A DNA stretch of 64,000 nt from positions 38,752 to 102,751 of the forward strand of contig BNUQ01000003.1 of NCBI GenBank assembly GCA_025997475.1, read 5' to 3'. The notes under the pieces were generated by a model that ran no database searches, had not been told where the DNA came from, and saw only the letters and a program-made list of their open reading frames with translations. The stretch is from Planctomycetales bacterium (lineage in GTDB: Bacteria > Planctomycetota > SZUA-567). The stretch's first letter is position 1. Every line of letters starts with the position of its first letter. The position numbers were made by a program, and so were the translations under genes. This document shows, piece after piece, positions 7,190 to 15,088 of this stretch.

Positions 7190-8662
7190 ATGTCCTCCTT
7201 GTTTGCCAAAACTTACACCGGTCGCACGCCCGAAGAAGCGATTGCCAAGGCGAAGCAGGAATTGGGCGATGATATTTCCATTGGCGAGGTCAAACGCGAG
7301 AAAAAAAGCAAATGGACCTTAGGCGGCAACTCCGAGTCCCTATGCGTCGTCGATGTCTATTGCAACGAAGACGCCCCGCCGCCGCACCCGAAACCGAATA
7401 ATTTACTCAACAAGGTCTATAACACGCCGCCCGCGCCCCGTTCCCCGCGCGACGGCAACATTAAATATCCTTTGGTCGATAGCGGCGTCAGCGTCGAACT
7501 AACGCGCGGCAGTCCCATCCCGCAAGGTCAAGACCTGCAAGGTCAAGCCCCGCAAGGTCGAGACCTGCAAGGTCGAGCCCCGCAATATCAAACCCCGCCG
7601 GGTCGAGACCCGCGCGAGCAAGACCTGCAAGGTCAAGACCCGTATGGACAAGCCCCGCGCGTGGCGGAATGGGAGCGCGAACGCCGACAGTCGGTGCTCG
7701 ACCATCGTCCGCCCGCGTATGTCGAGGAGATTTCGCCGCTGACGTTTGCGGCGCAACCGCGTCCGTCGCCGGTGCCGCCGAGCTATCAACCGGCGCTCGA
7801 CAACGCGGCTTTGCTTGATTTGCTCCGCGGCGAAATCACCCGCATCACCAGTTCCATCGCTTGCGGCGGCGTGCCCCAAGTCGGCGAGCGATATTTGAAT
7901 TTATATCAAGAACTCTTGGAAAAAGGCGTCGCGCCGGACTTGGCGAATAAATTGGCGACGGAGTTGCAATACGAAGTCGGCACTAATCAATATGTTACGG
8001 ACGAGCATATTCGCGCCGCGTTGAAGCGCCGCTTGTTGGTGGAATTTCGCGTCGCGGCGGCGAGCGCCGGACAGCCGCAAGTCGTGGCGCTCATCGGTCC
8101 GAGCGGTAGCGGCAAAACGACGACGATTGTGAAGTTGGCGTTTCGCGCCGCGCAACAAAATAAAAGCGTCGCGCTGATTACCGAAGACATCAACCGCCCC
8201 GGCGCGCAGGAGCAATTGCGGTCGTTGATTTCGCTGTTCGGTTTGCCGTTGGCCGCCAAAAACACGCCGGAGCAAATCGCCGGCGAAATTCGCAATTTCG
8301 CGCACGAAGGACGCGATTTGATTTTGATTGACACCGGCGGACGCGCCACGAAAGACGCGCGCGGTATGGCGGAACTCGCCGCCAATCTGCACGCCGCCGC
8401 GCCGCACGAAACACATTTGGTCATTCCGGCGACGATGGCGAAAGACGCGGCGCTGATTTACGCGCAAAAATATCGCGAATGCCGCTTCAACCGCTTGCTC
8501 GTCACCAAAACCGACGAGGCGGAAACGTTCGGCTTATTGTTGAATTTGGCGCGGGCGTTGCCGGAACCGTTTTCGTATTTGGCGGACGGGCAAGTGTGTA
8601 GCAAAGGGCTGACGCCCGCGACCGCCGACCAGCTGGCGCGCTTGGTGGTGAACGGGGAGTGA
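7190..8662 (+). CDS. flhF: Flagellar-placement SRP-type GTPase FlhF
   Basis: FlhF is a signal-recognition-particle-type GTPase that sets the position and number of polar flagella. The B domain begins with KTYTGRTPEEAIAKAKQELGDD. The NG domain has the P-loop GPSGSGKTTTIVKL near residues 303-316, then LITEDINRPGAQEQL, and the G3 motif LIDTGGR near 385. The linker at residues 107-160 is nine pentapeptide units (QGQDL, QGQAP, QGRDL, QGRAP and variants), encoded by 15-bp DNA repeats. Length is 490 aa. Upstream (7147-7181) is a partial heptamer arm (TTTTTAACTTTTAATTC). No flhG (minD-like) gene follows, although flhF-flhG adjacency is common. Confidence 0.95.
   Translation: MSSLFAKTYTGRTPEEAIAKAKQELGDDISIGEVKREKKSKWTLGGNSESLCVVDVYCNEDAPPPHPKPNNLLNKVYNTPPAPRSPRDGNIKYPLVDSGVSVELTRGSPIPQGQDLQGQAPQGRDLQGRAPQYQTPPGRDPREQDLQGQDPYGQAPRVAEWERERRQSVLDHRPPAYVEEISPLTFAAQPRPSPVPPSYQPALDNAALLDLLRGEITRITSSIACGGVPQVGERYLNLYQELLEKGVAPDLANKLATELQYEVGTNQYVTDEHIRAALKRRLLVEFRVAAASAGQPQVVALIGPSGSGKTTTIVKLAFRAAQQNKSVALITEDINRPGAQEQLRSLISLFGLPLAAKNTPEQIAGEIRNFAHEGRDLILIDTGGRATKDARGMAELAANLHAAAPHETHLVIPATMAKDAALIYAQKYRECRFNRLLVTKTDEAETFGLLLNLARALPEPFSYLADGQVCSKGLTPATADQLARLVVNGE
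7511..7665. repeat. 15-bp tandem repeat inside flhF
   Basis: Nine units of the type CAAGGTCAAGACCTG / CAAGGTCGAGCCCCG are head to tail, coding pentapeptides QG(Q/R)(D/A)(L/P). Each unit is itself nearly palindromic (AGGTC..GACCT). The regular unit length keeps the reading frame when copies are lost or gained. Confidence 0.9.
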
Positions 8663-8668
8663 ACTCAC

Positions 8669-8748
8669 AAAGTTGAAAGTTGAAAGTTTAGAGTTGAAAG
8701 TTAAGCGATGAGGTTATTTCAACTTTTAACTTTCAACTTTTAACTTTT
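8669..8748. repeat. Heptamer hairpin element (AGTTGAA type, short core)
   Basis: Left arm AAAGTTGAAAGTTGAAAG, core TTAAGCGATGAGGTTATTT, right arm CAACTTTTAACTTTCAAC. It fills the gap between flhF and the ribosome-binding site of the next gene. Confidence 0.88.
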
Positions 8749-8767
8749 GCAAAAAAGGAGAACGGCA

Positions 8768-9016
8768 ATGGTTACCACCAACCGCGTGAAGCGGCGATGC
8801 GAAGGGTGCTTGTTTTGGGCGCGGACGGACGGCGCGGCGCACCGGTGCGCCAATCCGCAAGGACCGAACAACGACCAGCAGATGAGTTCGGAAAACAGTT
8901 GCGCGGGCTGGCAGTCGCGGACGGCGAGTTTGCGCGCGCGCGCCAAACGCCTCGCGGCGAAAATCAGCGAAAAACAAGAGGAAGGGAAAAGAGGAGAGGG
9001 AAAAGAGAGTAGATAA
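8768..9016 (+). CDS. Small cysteine-containing protein of unknown function
   Basis: I do not recognise this 82-aa product. It has four cysteines in the pattern RCEGCLFW ... HRCANP ... NSCAGW, which could form a small metal site. It ends in a Lys/Glu/Arg-rich tail. The tail (EEGKRGEGKESR) is encoded by GGGAAAAG-type heptamer DNA, so it probably derives from a repeat. The start at ATG 8768 is supported by AAAAAAGGAG eight bases upstream. It sits between flhF and the motility sigma factor, where many bacteria have flhG, and is 3 bp from the next gene. Confidence 0.6.
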   Translation: MVTTNRVKRRCEGCLFWARTDGAAHRCANPQGPNNDQQMSSENSCAGWQSRTASLRARAKRLAAKISEKQEEGKRGEGKESR

Positions 9017-9058
9017 AAGATGCGGAAACGGCGTTACTTTTCCCATTTACCTCTTCCC
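8979..9058. repeat. Heptamer hairpin element (AAGGGAA type) shared by two gene ends
   Basis: The left arm GAAGGGAAAAG, repeated as GAGGGAAAAG, forms the last codons of the 8768-9016 gene. The right arm CTTTTCCCATTTACCTCTTC forms the first codons of the 9020-9406 gene. Coding sequence on both sides has absorbed the element. Confidence 0.7.
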
Positions 9059-9406
9059 GACAAAAAAATGTTTCGCAAATTGTCCGCATTTTTTACGATG
9101 TTAGCGTTCATCTTGTTTTCCGGCACGTGGGTCGTGCGGCGGCTGTTAGGCATCAACTCGATGGACGTTACGACGATGTTCACGCAGAGTATCGCGATTA
9201 TCGTCTCGTATTTTATTATCGGCGTGTTTCTTTCGCGGCTCGGCGTGGCGTTGGTCGATGAGTATTTGGTGCGCCGCCGCCAAATGGAAGCCGAACGCCG
9301 CGAATGCGCCCGCGGTCTATATTTAGCCGCGCTGGCGGGACCGGCGGCTGACGACGGAGCGCCGCCCGCCGCCGAGGAAAACGCCGACAAAGCCGCCGCC
9401 AAATAA
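9020..9406 (+). CDS. Small membrane protein of unknown function
   Basis: This 128-aa product has two predicted membrane helices: LSAFFTMLAFILFSGTWVV (about residues 20-40) and SIAIIVSYFIIGVFLSRLGVAL (about 57-78). A cytoplasmic charged segment (RRRQMEAERRECARG) and an Ala/Asp-rich tail follow. I do not recognise the family. The first 16 codons overlap a heptamer element, so translation may really begin at Met17 (ATG 9068). It lies 3 bp after the cysteine-rich gene and just before the sigma factor. A flagellum-linked role is possible from context only. Confidence 0.6.
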   Translation: MRKRRYFSHLPLPDKKMFRKLSAFFTMLAFILFSGTWVVRRLLGINSMDVTTMFTQSIAIIVSYFIIGVFLSRLGVALVDEYLVRRRQMEAERRECARGLYLAALAGPAADDGAPPAAEENADKAAAK

Positions 9407-9423
9407 ATAATGGACAGCGAAAG

Positions 9424-9467
9424 GACAATTAACAATTAACAATTAAGAATTAACAATTAAGAATTGC
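9424..9467. repeat. One-sided heptamer array (AATTAAC type)
   Basis: Five to six AATTAAC/AATTAAG units without a facing arm. The DNA up to 9536 (TCAATTAAACGACTACAACC) shows no further recognisable signal except the sigma-factor ribosome-binding site. Confidence 0.8.
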
Positions 9468-9541
9468 TCATAAAAATGATGACCCGATAAATTCACTTTC
9501 TCAATTAAACGACTACAACCCAAAGCCCGAAGGAGATAGCA

Positions 9542-10351
9542 ATGGACGAAATTGATGAACTTTACGAAAGTTTGCCGCCGTCGGAGGAATGGACGGACGA
9601 CGAAGAGGGCGCCATTTGGGAAGAGTTTATCGCGACGCGCAGTCGCGATTTGCGCGACCGCTTGGTGAAACAATACACCGTGCTGGTCTATCAGACGGCG
9701 CAACGCATCGCCAGCAAATTGCCGAATTTCGTCAGCATCGACGACTTAATCGGCTGGGGCAATCTCGGTTTGCTCGACGCGATTAACCGCTACGAAACCA
9801 ATCGCAACACCAAATTTTCGACGTATTGTAGCACCCGCATTTCGGGACACATCATCGACGAGTTGCGCCGACTCGACTGGACGCCGCGCTTGGTGCGCAC
9901 CCGCGCCGCGCAGTTGGAACGGGCGCGCGACGAGTTGCGGAGCATTTTGGGACGCGAGCCTGACGACGACGAAATAATGAAAGAATTGGGCGTCAAACCG
10001 CACGAATATCTGGCGATGGTGAAAGAGACGCAACCGCGCTCGGTGGTCTCGCTCAACCGCAAACACGACGAGGACGACACCAACGAAATCGGCAAAATCG
10101 AATTATTGCCCGACCGCAACGCGGTTGACCCGGTGTTGGAATTGCAACGGCGGGAAATCAAAGAAGTGGTTCTGCGCGGGTTGAACTCCGACCAGAAAAA
10201 AGTGTTGACGATGTATTACTACGACGAATTGAATATGAAGGAAATCGGCGATTTGTTAGGGCTGTCCGAAAGCCGCGTGTGCCAAATCCATAAACAGGTG
10301 ATGGACTTGTTGCGAAGCACCAAAAAAGAACGCGACCTCACGCCGGCGTAA
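9542..10351 (+). CDS. fliA: Flagellar/motility sigma factor (FliA/WhiG family, sigma-28)
   Basis: The protein is a group 3 sigma factor of 269 aa. Region 2 reads LVKQYTVLVYQTAQRIASKLP then SIDDLIGWGNLGLLDAINRYE and FSTYCSTRISGHIIDELRRLDWTPR, the hallmark of FliA/WhiG. Region 3 is REPDDDEIMKELGVKPHEY. Region 4 reads LTMYYYDELNMKEIGDLLGLSESRVCQIHKQVMDLLR. It should direct RNA polymerase to late flagellar promoters. GAAGGAGA (9529-9536) is a good ribosome-binding site for ATG 9542. An anti-sigma factor FlgM is not visible nearby. Confidence 0.95.
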   Translation: MDEIDELYESLPPSEEWTDDEEGAIWEEFIATRSRDLRDRLVKQYTVLVYQTAQRIASKLPNFVSIDDLIGWGNLGLLDAINRYETNRNTKFSTYCSTRISGHIIDELRRLDWTPRLVRTRAAQLERARDELRSILGREPDDDEIMKELGVKPHEYLAMVKETQPRSVVSLNRKHDEDDTNEIGKIELLPDRNAVDPVLELQRREIKEVVLRGLNSDQKKVLTMYYYDELNMKEIGDLLGLSESRVCQIHKQVMDLLRSTKKERDLTPA

Positions 10352-10370
10352 AGAGCAATTACGAATTAAG

Positions 10371-10514
10371 GATTGGCAGACCGATCCCACTTTGGATTTT
10401 TCTGCACTGGCGTTGGCGCTCGCCAGTTTGAAAGTTGACGTGGTTGATTTCAACGGCCGTTCCGAGCAATTTCGCGCGGCGATACGCGGCGATTGCCGGC
10501 GGCTCGGCTGGTAA
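10371..10514 (+). pseudogene. Possible C-terminal remnant of a nucleotidyltransferase-like gene
   Basis: The reading frame from GAT 10371 to TAA 10512-10514 codes DWQTDPTLDFSALALALASL followed by KVDVVDFNGRSEQFRAAIRG. It has no start codon or ribosome-binding site. VDVVDxN...FRxxI resembles the end of minimal nucleotidyltransferase (MntA-type) antitoxin domains. The frame uses good codons for this genome, which suggests decay of a once-coding sequence rather than chance. The assignment is tentative. Confidence 0.35.
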
Positions 10515-10538
10515 ATTCTATAAAAAGAGAGCGGCACT

Positions 10539-11387
10539 ATGTTAAACCTCGGCTATCACGCTTCCTCGGCGCGCGGTTATTTGGCGATGGGCGAAGAGGC
10601 GAGGAGCGTCGGCGCGAACACGTTCCAATTCTTTTCGCGCAATCCGCGCGGCAGTAATCAGCGCCCGTTTAACGCCGACGACGCGGCGGCGTTGCGCCGA
10701 TTTTTGCTCGACCGGCATTTCGCGCCGGTGTTGGCGCACGCGCCCTACACGCTGAACGCTTGCGCCGCCGACGCGGGCTTGCGCGATTTGGCACAGCGAA
10801 TGATGAGCGAAGACCTCGAACGCTTGGATTTTTTGCCGGACGGTCTTTACGTTTTTCACCCCGGCAGTCACGTCAAACAGGGCGTCGCCACCGGCGTCAA
10901 ACTCATCGCCGAAACCTTAAACGCCGCGCTGACGCCGCCCCAAAAAACGACGGTGTTGTTGGAAACGATGGCTGGCAAAGGGACGGAAGTCGGCGGCAAC
11001 TTCGCCGAATTGCGCGCCGTTCTCGACCGCGTCAAACACCCCGAAAAAGTCGGCGTCTGCTGGGACACCTGTCATTTGTATTCGGCGGGCTACGACATAG
11101 TTAATAAATTGGACGAGGTTATCGGCGCGTTCGACCGCGAAATCGGTTTAGAAAAATTACGCGCGGCGCATTTGAACGACAGTATGAAACCGTTCGGCGG
11201 ACACCAAGACCGGCACGCGCGGATTGGCGACGGCACGTTGGGACTGACCGCGGTCGTGAACTTTATCACGCACGAAAAACTGCGGCATTTGCCCTTCTTT
11301 TTAGAAACGCCGAACGACCTCGCGGGCTACGCCGCCGAAATCAAATTGTTGCGCGAGAACTTCGCGGCGGCGGGGAAATCATCGTAA
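10539..11387 (+). CDS. nfo: Endonuclease IV (AP endonuclease)
   Basis: This enzyme cleaves DNA 5' to abasic sites in base-excision repair. It uses a TIM barrel with three zinc ions. Zinc-ligand motifs are visible in order: LAHAPYTLN near residue 70, YVFHPGSH near 107, LLETMAGKGTEVGGNF near 145, GVCWDTCHLYSAGYD near 175, HLNDSM near 215 and GGHQDRHARIGDGTLG near 225. A final FFLETPND lies near 258. The 282-aa length is normal. The upstream site is weak (AAAGAGAGC). After the stop, 11388-11580 has a 32-codon open stretch (KYPPVIERLIGVISEDDLN) of unknown origin and then a one-sided heptamer arm at 11540-11576. Confidence 0.97.
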   Translation: MLNLGYHASSARGYLAMGEEARSVGANTFQFFSRNPRGSNQRPFNADDAAALRRFLLDRHFAPVLAHAPYTLNACAADAGLRDLAQRMMSEDLERLDFLPDGLYVFHPGSHVKQGVATGVKLIAETLNAALTPPQKTTVLLETMAGKGTEVGGNFAELRAVLDRVKHPEKVGVCWDTCHLYSAGYDIVNKLDEVIGAFDREIGLEKLRAAHLNDSMKPFGGHQDRHARIGDGTLGLTAVVNFITHEKLRHLPFFLETPNDLAGYAAEIKLLRENFAAAGKSS

Positions 11388-11580
11388 CTTGCGCGGTTAT
11401 CTCACAAATACCCGCCGGTGATTGAACGTTTAATCGGAGTTATTTCGGAGGACGATTTGAACGAACCGGCAACAACGGACGAGCGAGTGCTACATATTTT
11501 TTGAGAATAGACGATAAGAAATTAACCGCGCTCCGCTCAACTTTCAACTTTCAACGCTAAACTCTCAACGCCGCGCTTCA

Positions 11581-14500
11581 ATGCCTTTCCACCTCTATCA
11601 CGGTAACGACCTCTCTCGCCTGTCCGCGCTGTTGGCGGCGCGGTTGCGCGGCGCGTCCGACCCGTTCTTTCAAGACCTTGTCGTCGCGCCCGACCGCGAT
11701 TTGTTTCATTGGCTCACGTGGCAAATCGCGGCGCGAAACGGTTTTTGTCCGGCGTTGACGTTTAAGTTCCCCGGCAAATTTTTATACGACTACGTGTTCA
11801 CGCCGTTCGGCGAAGCCCGCGGCTACTTGCCGCCGCGCACCGTTCCAACCGATGACGCGCCGTTTGACGACGGGTTTTCGCCCGCCGCCGTTACGTGGCG
11901 GCTGTGGCGCCTTCTGCCGGAATTAGCCGCGCAAGACGCCGATTTCGCCCGCGTCAAAAATTTTTTGGCGGACGATGCGCTCCGCGTTTATCAACTCTCC
12001 GTCCGCCTCGCCGCGCTGTTCGACCGCTATATGACCTACCGCGCCGACCTTCTCGAACGCTGGGAAAACGGCGTCTTACCGACCGCGCCCGCCCAAGCCG
12101 ACGAGCGCTGGCAAGCCAAACTCTGGCGGGCGTTGCTCAAAATCGACGGCAAAAAAATTCGCCATTTTTCCGGCTTGTATCGCGAAGTCCTCCGCGCGCT
12201 CGCGTCGCCGGGACCGCGTCCGTGGCTCGAAAAATTACGCCGTCAGCGGCGGGTCTTTTATTTCGGCATTTCGTCCTTGCCGCCGGCGCACCTTGACGTT
12301 CTGCGCGCCGTCGCCGCCACCGCCGAAATTTATTTTTTCGCGTTTAATCCCTGCGCCGAATTTTGGGACGACGCGCAATCGCGCCGCGCCCGTTGGCGAG
12401 ACGAGCAAAAATTGGCGGCGACCGTCGGCGAAGACGCTTTGTCGCATTTCGCCGGCGACGGCAATCCGCTCCTCGGCTCGCTCGGTCGGCTCGGTCAGGA
12501 AATGTTCGGCTATTTTCTCGACCACGACCTCGCGCCGATGCCGGACGAAGCGTTTATTGATTTTACGACTGATTTTACGGGGGCGACCGCGCTCACTAAT
12601 TTGCGCCGCGCCGTTCAATTCAATCAACCGGCGGTCGCGGAATCGGCGGACGGCGACGATTCGATTACCGTTCACAGTTGTCATTCGGCGTGGCGCGAGG
12701 TCGAGGTTTTACGCGACCAAATTCTCGCGCGGTTCGCGGCGGACCAAACGCTGACGCCCGCCGACATTCGCGTTTACGCGCCGGCAATCGCCGATTACGC
12801 GCCTTATATCGCCGCCGTTTTCGGCCGCCGCGACCAAGCCGGTTATATTCCTTTCACCATCGGCGGCGTCGCCGACAGCGACGAAGCGAACGCGGAGCAA
12901 ACGTTTTTGTCCCTACTGTCCGCCGCGACGGGACGTTTTCACGCCTCGGAAATTTTGGACTTATTGCGCCGGGCTCCGGTGGCGCGGCGCTTTAATTTTT
13001 CGGCGGCGGATTTGGAACTTTTGCCGCCGCTGTTGCGGCAGGCGGGGCTCGCGTGGGGCTTGGACGCGGACGCGCGCGACCGCGTCGGCGCGGGAGCGGT
13101 CTATGCCAACACGTGGCGCTTCGCCCTCGACCGCCTGCTCCTCGGCGCGGCAATGTTCGACCCGACCGGCGACGCGCAACCGCTGGCGATTAAGGAAAAA
13201 GGGGACGCGGGAAAAGATGCCGTTTTTCCCGTCATCCCCGTTTCCCTTTTCCCTAACACCTCTTCCCTATCTCTCGTCGGCAACCTTGCGACCTTCATCG
13301 AGACGTTGGCAAAATGGCGCGGACAAATCGGCGCGGCGCCGCAGTCCGCCGCCGCGTGGCAACGGATTTTAACCGCCGGCATTGATTATTTTTTCCCGCC
13401 GGACGCGGGCGGCGCGTTGCGCGACACGCTCGACCGTTGGTCGCGATGCGCGCGCGACGCCGGCGCGATTCCGTTCGCCGTCGTGCAAACGTGGTTGCGG
13501 GAACAATTTTCCGCGCCGCCGGACGGCGGACAATTCACGTATGGCAAGATGTTGTTTGCGGGGTTTTCACCGGCGCGCGCCACGCCGGCGCGCGTGGTGT
13601 GCCTGCTCGGAATGAACGACGGCGCGTTGCCGCGCCCTTCGACGGAACTCAGTTTTGATTTAATGGACGCCCGTTTTCACCGGCGCGTCGGCGACCGTCC
13701 GGCGCGGGACGAAGACCGTTACGCCTTTTTGGAGACGTTGCTCGCGGCGCGGGAACATCTCGTCGTCGTCTATACCGGACAAAGCGCGCAGGATAATCAG
13801 CCCCTGCCGCCGGCGGTTTTAGTCAGCGAATTATTGGACGCGCTCCCCGCCGCCGAAAAATTGACGGTCAAACATCCGTTGCAACCGTTCAGCCCGACCT
13901 ATTTCCGCGCCGACAAAGACCGCCGCCTCGCGGCGTTCTCGGCGGAAAATTTTGCGGCGGCGCAACAACTGCAAAGTTTAGAGTTAAAAGTTGAGAGTTT
14001 AGATAACCCGCTCCACTCTTCACTCTCAACTATCTCAACGCTCAACTCTCGCTACTCTCTCGAATCTCTCTTCGATTTCCTCCGCTCGCCGACGCGCTAT
14101 TTTTACCGGCGGACGGTCGGGGCGCGCTGGGAAATTGACGCGGAAGACGCGCCGAACGACGAGGAGCCGCTCGAAATCTTGGCGGGTTTGGAGCGTTATC
14201 GGTTTGATGAAACGGTGCTAAATTATTTTCTGAAAAATTCCGCCGCGCCCGCCGCGTGCGACACTATTGATGTCGAGAAATTATGGCGCCGGTTGCAGGC
14301 CTCGGGGGAACTGCCGCTGAATGCCCGCCGATTATTCGCGGAAACGACGGCGCAAATTCGCCGAATGCTCGCGCGGGTCGCGGACTTGAATTTGGGCGCG
14401 CCGGCGGCGCGAGCGACGTGCGAAATCCGGTTGCCGAACGGGACGCTGACTTTCACGCCGCCGAATTTATGCGCCAACGGGCAACTGTTCCTGCGCCCGA

Positions 14501-14988
14501 CCGCGGAAAAAGGCAAAGACGCGCTTCGCGCCGGACTGTATCATCTCGCGCTCGGCGCGTCCGGCGTGGAAGTTGCCACGCACGGCGTCTATTTCGCGTC
14601 CGGCAAAATTTCGACCGGCACTTATCAGCCGCTTTCGGCGACGGCGGCGCAAGAATTTTTGGCGAAGTTGTTGGACCTCTTTAACGATTATCACGCGCGT
14701 CCGCGCCCGCTCTGTTTTGAGGTCGAATCCGGCTGGAAACTTTTCACGGCGGGCGCGTTGACCGGCGAAGCGCCGAACGAACTAACGCGGCAAAAATGGG
14801 AAGCCGCGCGGCGGCAATGGGAAAACGACGGCACGTTCGGCGCGGCGATTGACGCCTACACGACGCGGATTTTCGGCGCGGAATTCCCCGCCCCCGCCTC
14901 GCCGGAATTCGCCCAAATGCACCGCCTCGCCGCAACGGTTTTCGCGGGCATCGGCGCGACGCGAGAGCAACTAACAATTAACAATTAA
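11581..14988 (+). CDS. recC: RecC-like subunit of exodeoxyribonuclease V
   Basis: RecC is the gamma subunit of RecBCD, which recognises Chi and splits the duplex during double-strand break repair. The N-terminus (YHGNDLSRLSALLAARL ... PFFQDLVVAPDRDLFHWLTWQIA) and WRLWRLLPELAAQDADFARVKNFLADD match RecC. So do QLSVRLAALFDRYMTYRADLLERWENG and the later LLGMNDGALPRP. Length is 1135 aa. Two internal stretches are encoded by heptamer elements: residues about 538-565 (KEKGDAGKDAVF ...) and 797-830 (LQSLELKVESLDNPLHSS ...). The end QLTINN comes from a third array. The frame is intact across all of them. No recB or recD is in the window. The start is the ATG at 11581; a heptamer arm precedes it. Confidence 0.88.
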   Translation: MPFHLYHGNDLSRLSALLAARLRGASDPFFQDLVVAPDRDLFHWLTWQIAARNGFCPALTFKFPGKFLYDYVFTPFGEARGYLPPRTVPTDDAPFDDGFSPAAVTWRLWRLLPELAAQDADFARVKNFLADDALRVYQLSVRLAALFDRYMTYRADLLERWENGVLPTAPAQADERWQAKLWRALLKIDGKKIRHFSGLYREVLRALASPGPRPWLEKLRRQRRVFYFGISSLPPAHLDVLRAVAATAEIYFFAFNPCAEFWDDAQSRRARWRDEQKLAATVGEDALSHFAGDGNPLLGSLGRLGQEMFGYFLDHDLAPMPDEAFIDFTTDFTGATALTNLRRAVQFNQPAVAESADGDDSITVHSCHSAWREVEVLRDQILARFAADQTLTPADIRVYAPAIADYAPYIAAVFGRRDQAGYIPFTIGGVADSDEANAEQTFLSLLSAATGRFHASEILDLLRRAPVARRFNFSAADLELLPPLLRQAGLAWGLDADARDRVGAGAVYANTWRFALDRLLLGAAMFDPTGDAQPLAIKEKGDAGKDAVFPVIPVSLFPNTSSLSLVGNLATFIETLAKWRGQIGAAPQSAAAWQRILTAGIDYFFPPDAGGALRDTLDRWSRCARDAGAIPFAVVQTWLREQFSAPPDGGQFTYGKMLFAGFSPARATPARVVCLLGMNDGALPRPSTELSFDLMDARFHRRVGDRPARDEDRYAFLETLLAAREHLVVVYTGQSAQDNQPLPPAVLVSELLDALPAAEKLTVKHPLQPFSPTYFRADKDRRLAAFSAENFAAAQQLQSLELKVESLDNPLHSSLSTISTLNSRYSLESLFDFLRSPTRYFYRRTVGARWEIDAEDAPNDEEPLEILAGLERYRFDETVLNYFLKNSAAPAACDTIDVEKLWRRLQASGELPLNARRLFAETTAQIRRMLARVADLNLGAPAARATCEIRLPNGTLTFTPPNLCANGQLFLRPTAEKGKDALRAGLYHLALGASGVEVATHGVYFASGKISTGTYQPLSATAAQEFLAKLLDLFNDYHARPRPLCFEVESGWKLFTAGALTGEAPNELTRQKWEAARRQWENDGTFGAAIDAYTTRIFGAEFPAPASPEFAQMHRLAATVFAGIGATREQLTINN
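13193..13274. repeat. AAGGGAA-type hairpin inserted in frame in recC
   Basis: GGGGACGCGGGAAAA faces TTTTTCCCGTCATCCCC around GATGCCG, followed by TTTCCCTTTTCCC. Translated as a Lys/Gly-rich then Phe/Pro/Ser-rich stretch, it looks unlike the flanking RecC sequence. The insertion keeps the frame and adds roughly 27 residues. Confidence 0.8.
13969..14062. repeat. AGTTGAG-type heptamer element inserted in frame in recC
   Basis: The left arm is AAGTTTAGAGTTAAAAGTTG, with the short core GATAACCCGC, the reverse complement of the GCGGTTATC core seen elsewhere. The right arm is CACTCTCAACTATCTCAAC. The encoded peptide contains ELKVES, the same word found at several gene ends. Confidence 0.85.
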
Positions 14989-15087
14989 CAATTCACAATT
15001 AACAATGGCGGAGTTTGACGATTAAAATTCGCTTCGCGCCATTTTTACAACTACTCCATAATTTTTAATTGTTAATTGTTAATTGTT
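14974..15087. repeat. Heptamer hairpin element (AATTAAC type, long core) between convergent recC and comF
   Basis: The left arm supplies the last six codons and the stop of recC. The core is GGCGGAGTTTGACG ... TTCGCTTCGCGCC, and the right arm of AATTGTT units stops at the comF stop codon. As a hairpin between convergent genes it could act as a bidirectional terminator; this is inference. Confidence 0.88.
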
Positions 15088-15088
15088 C

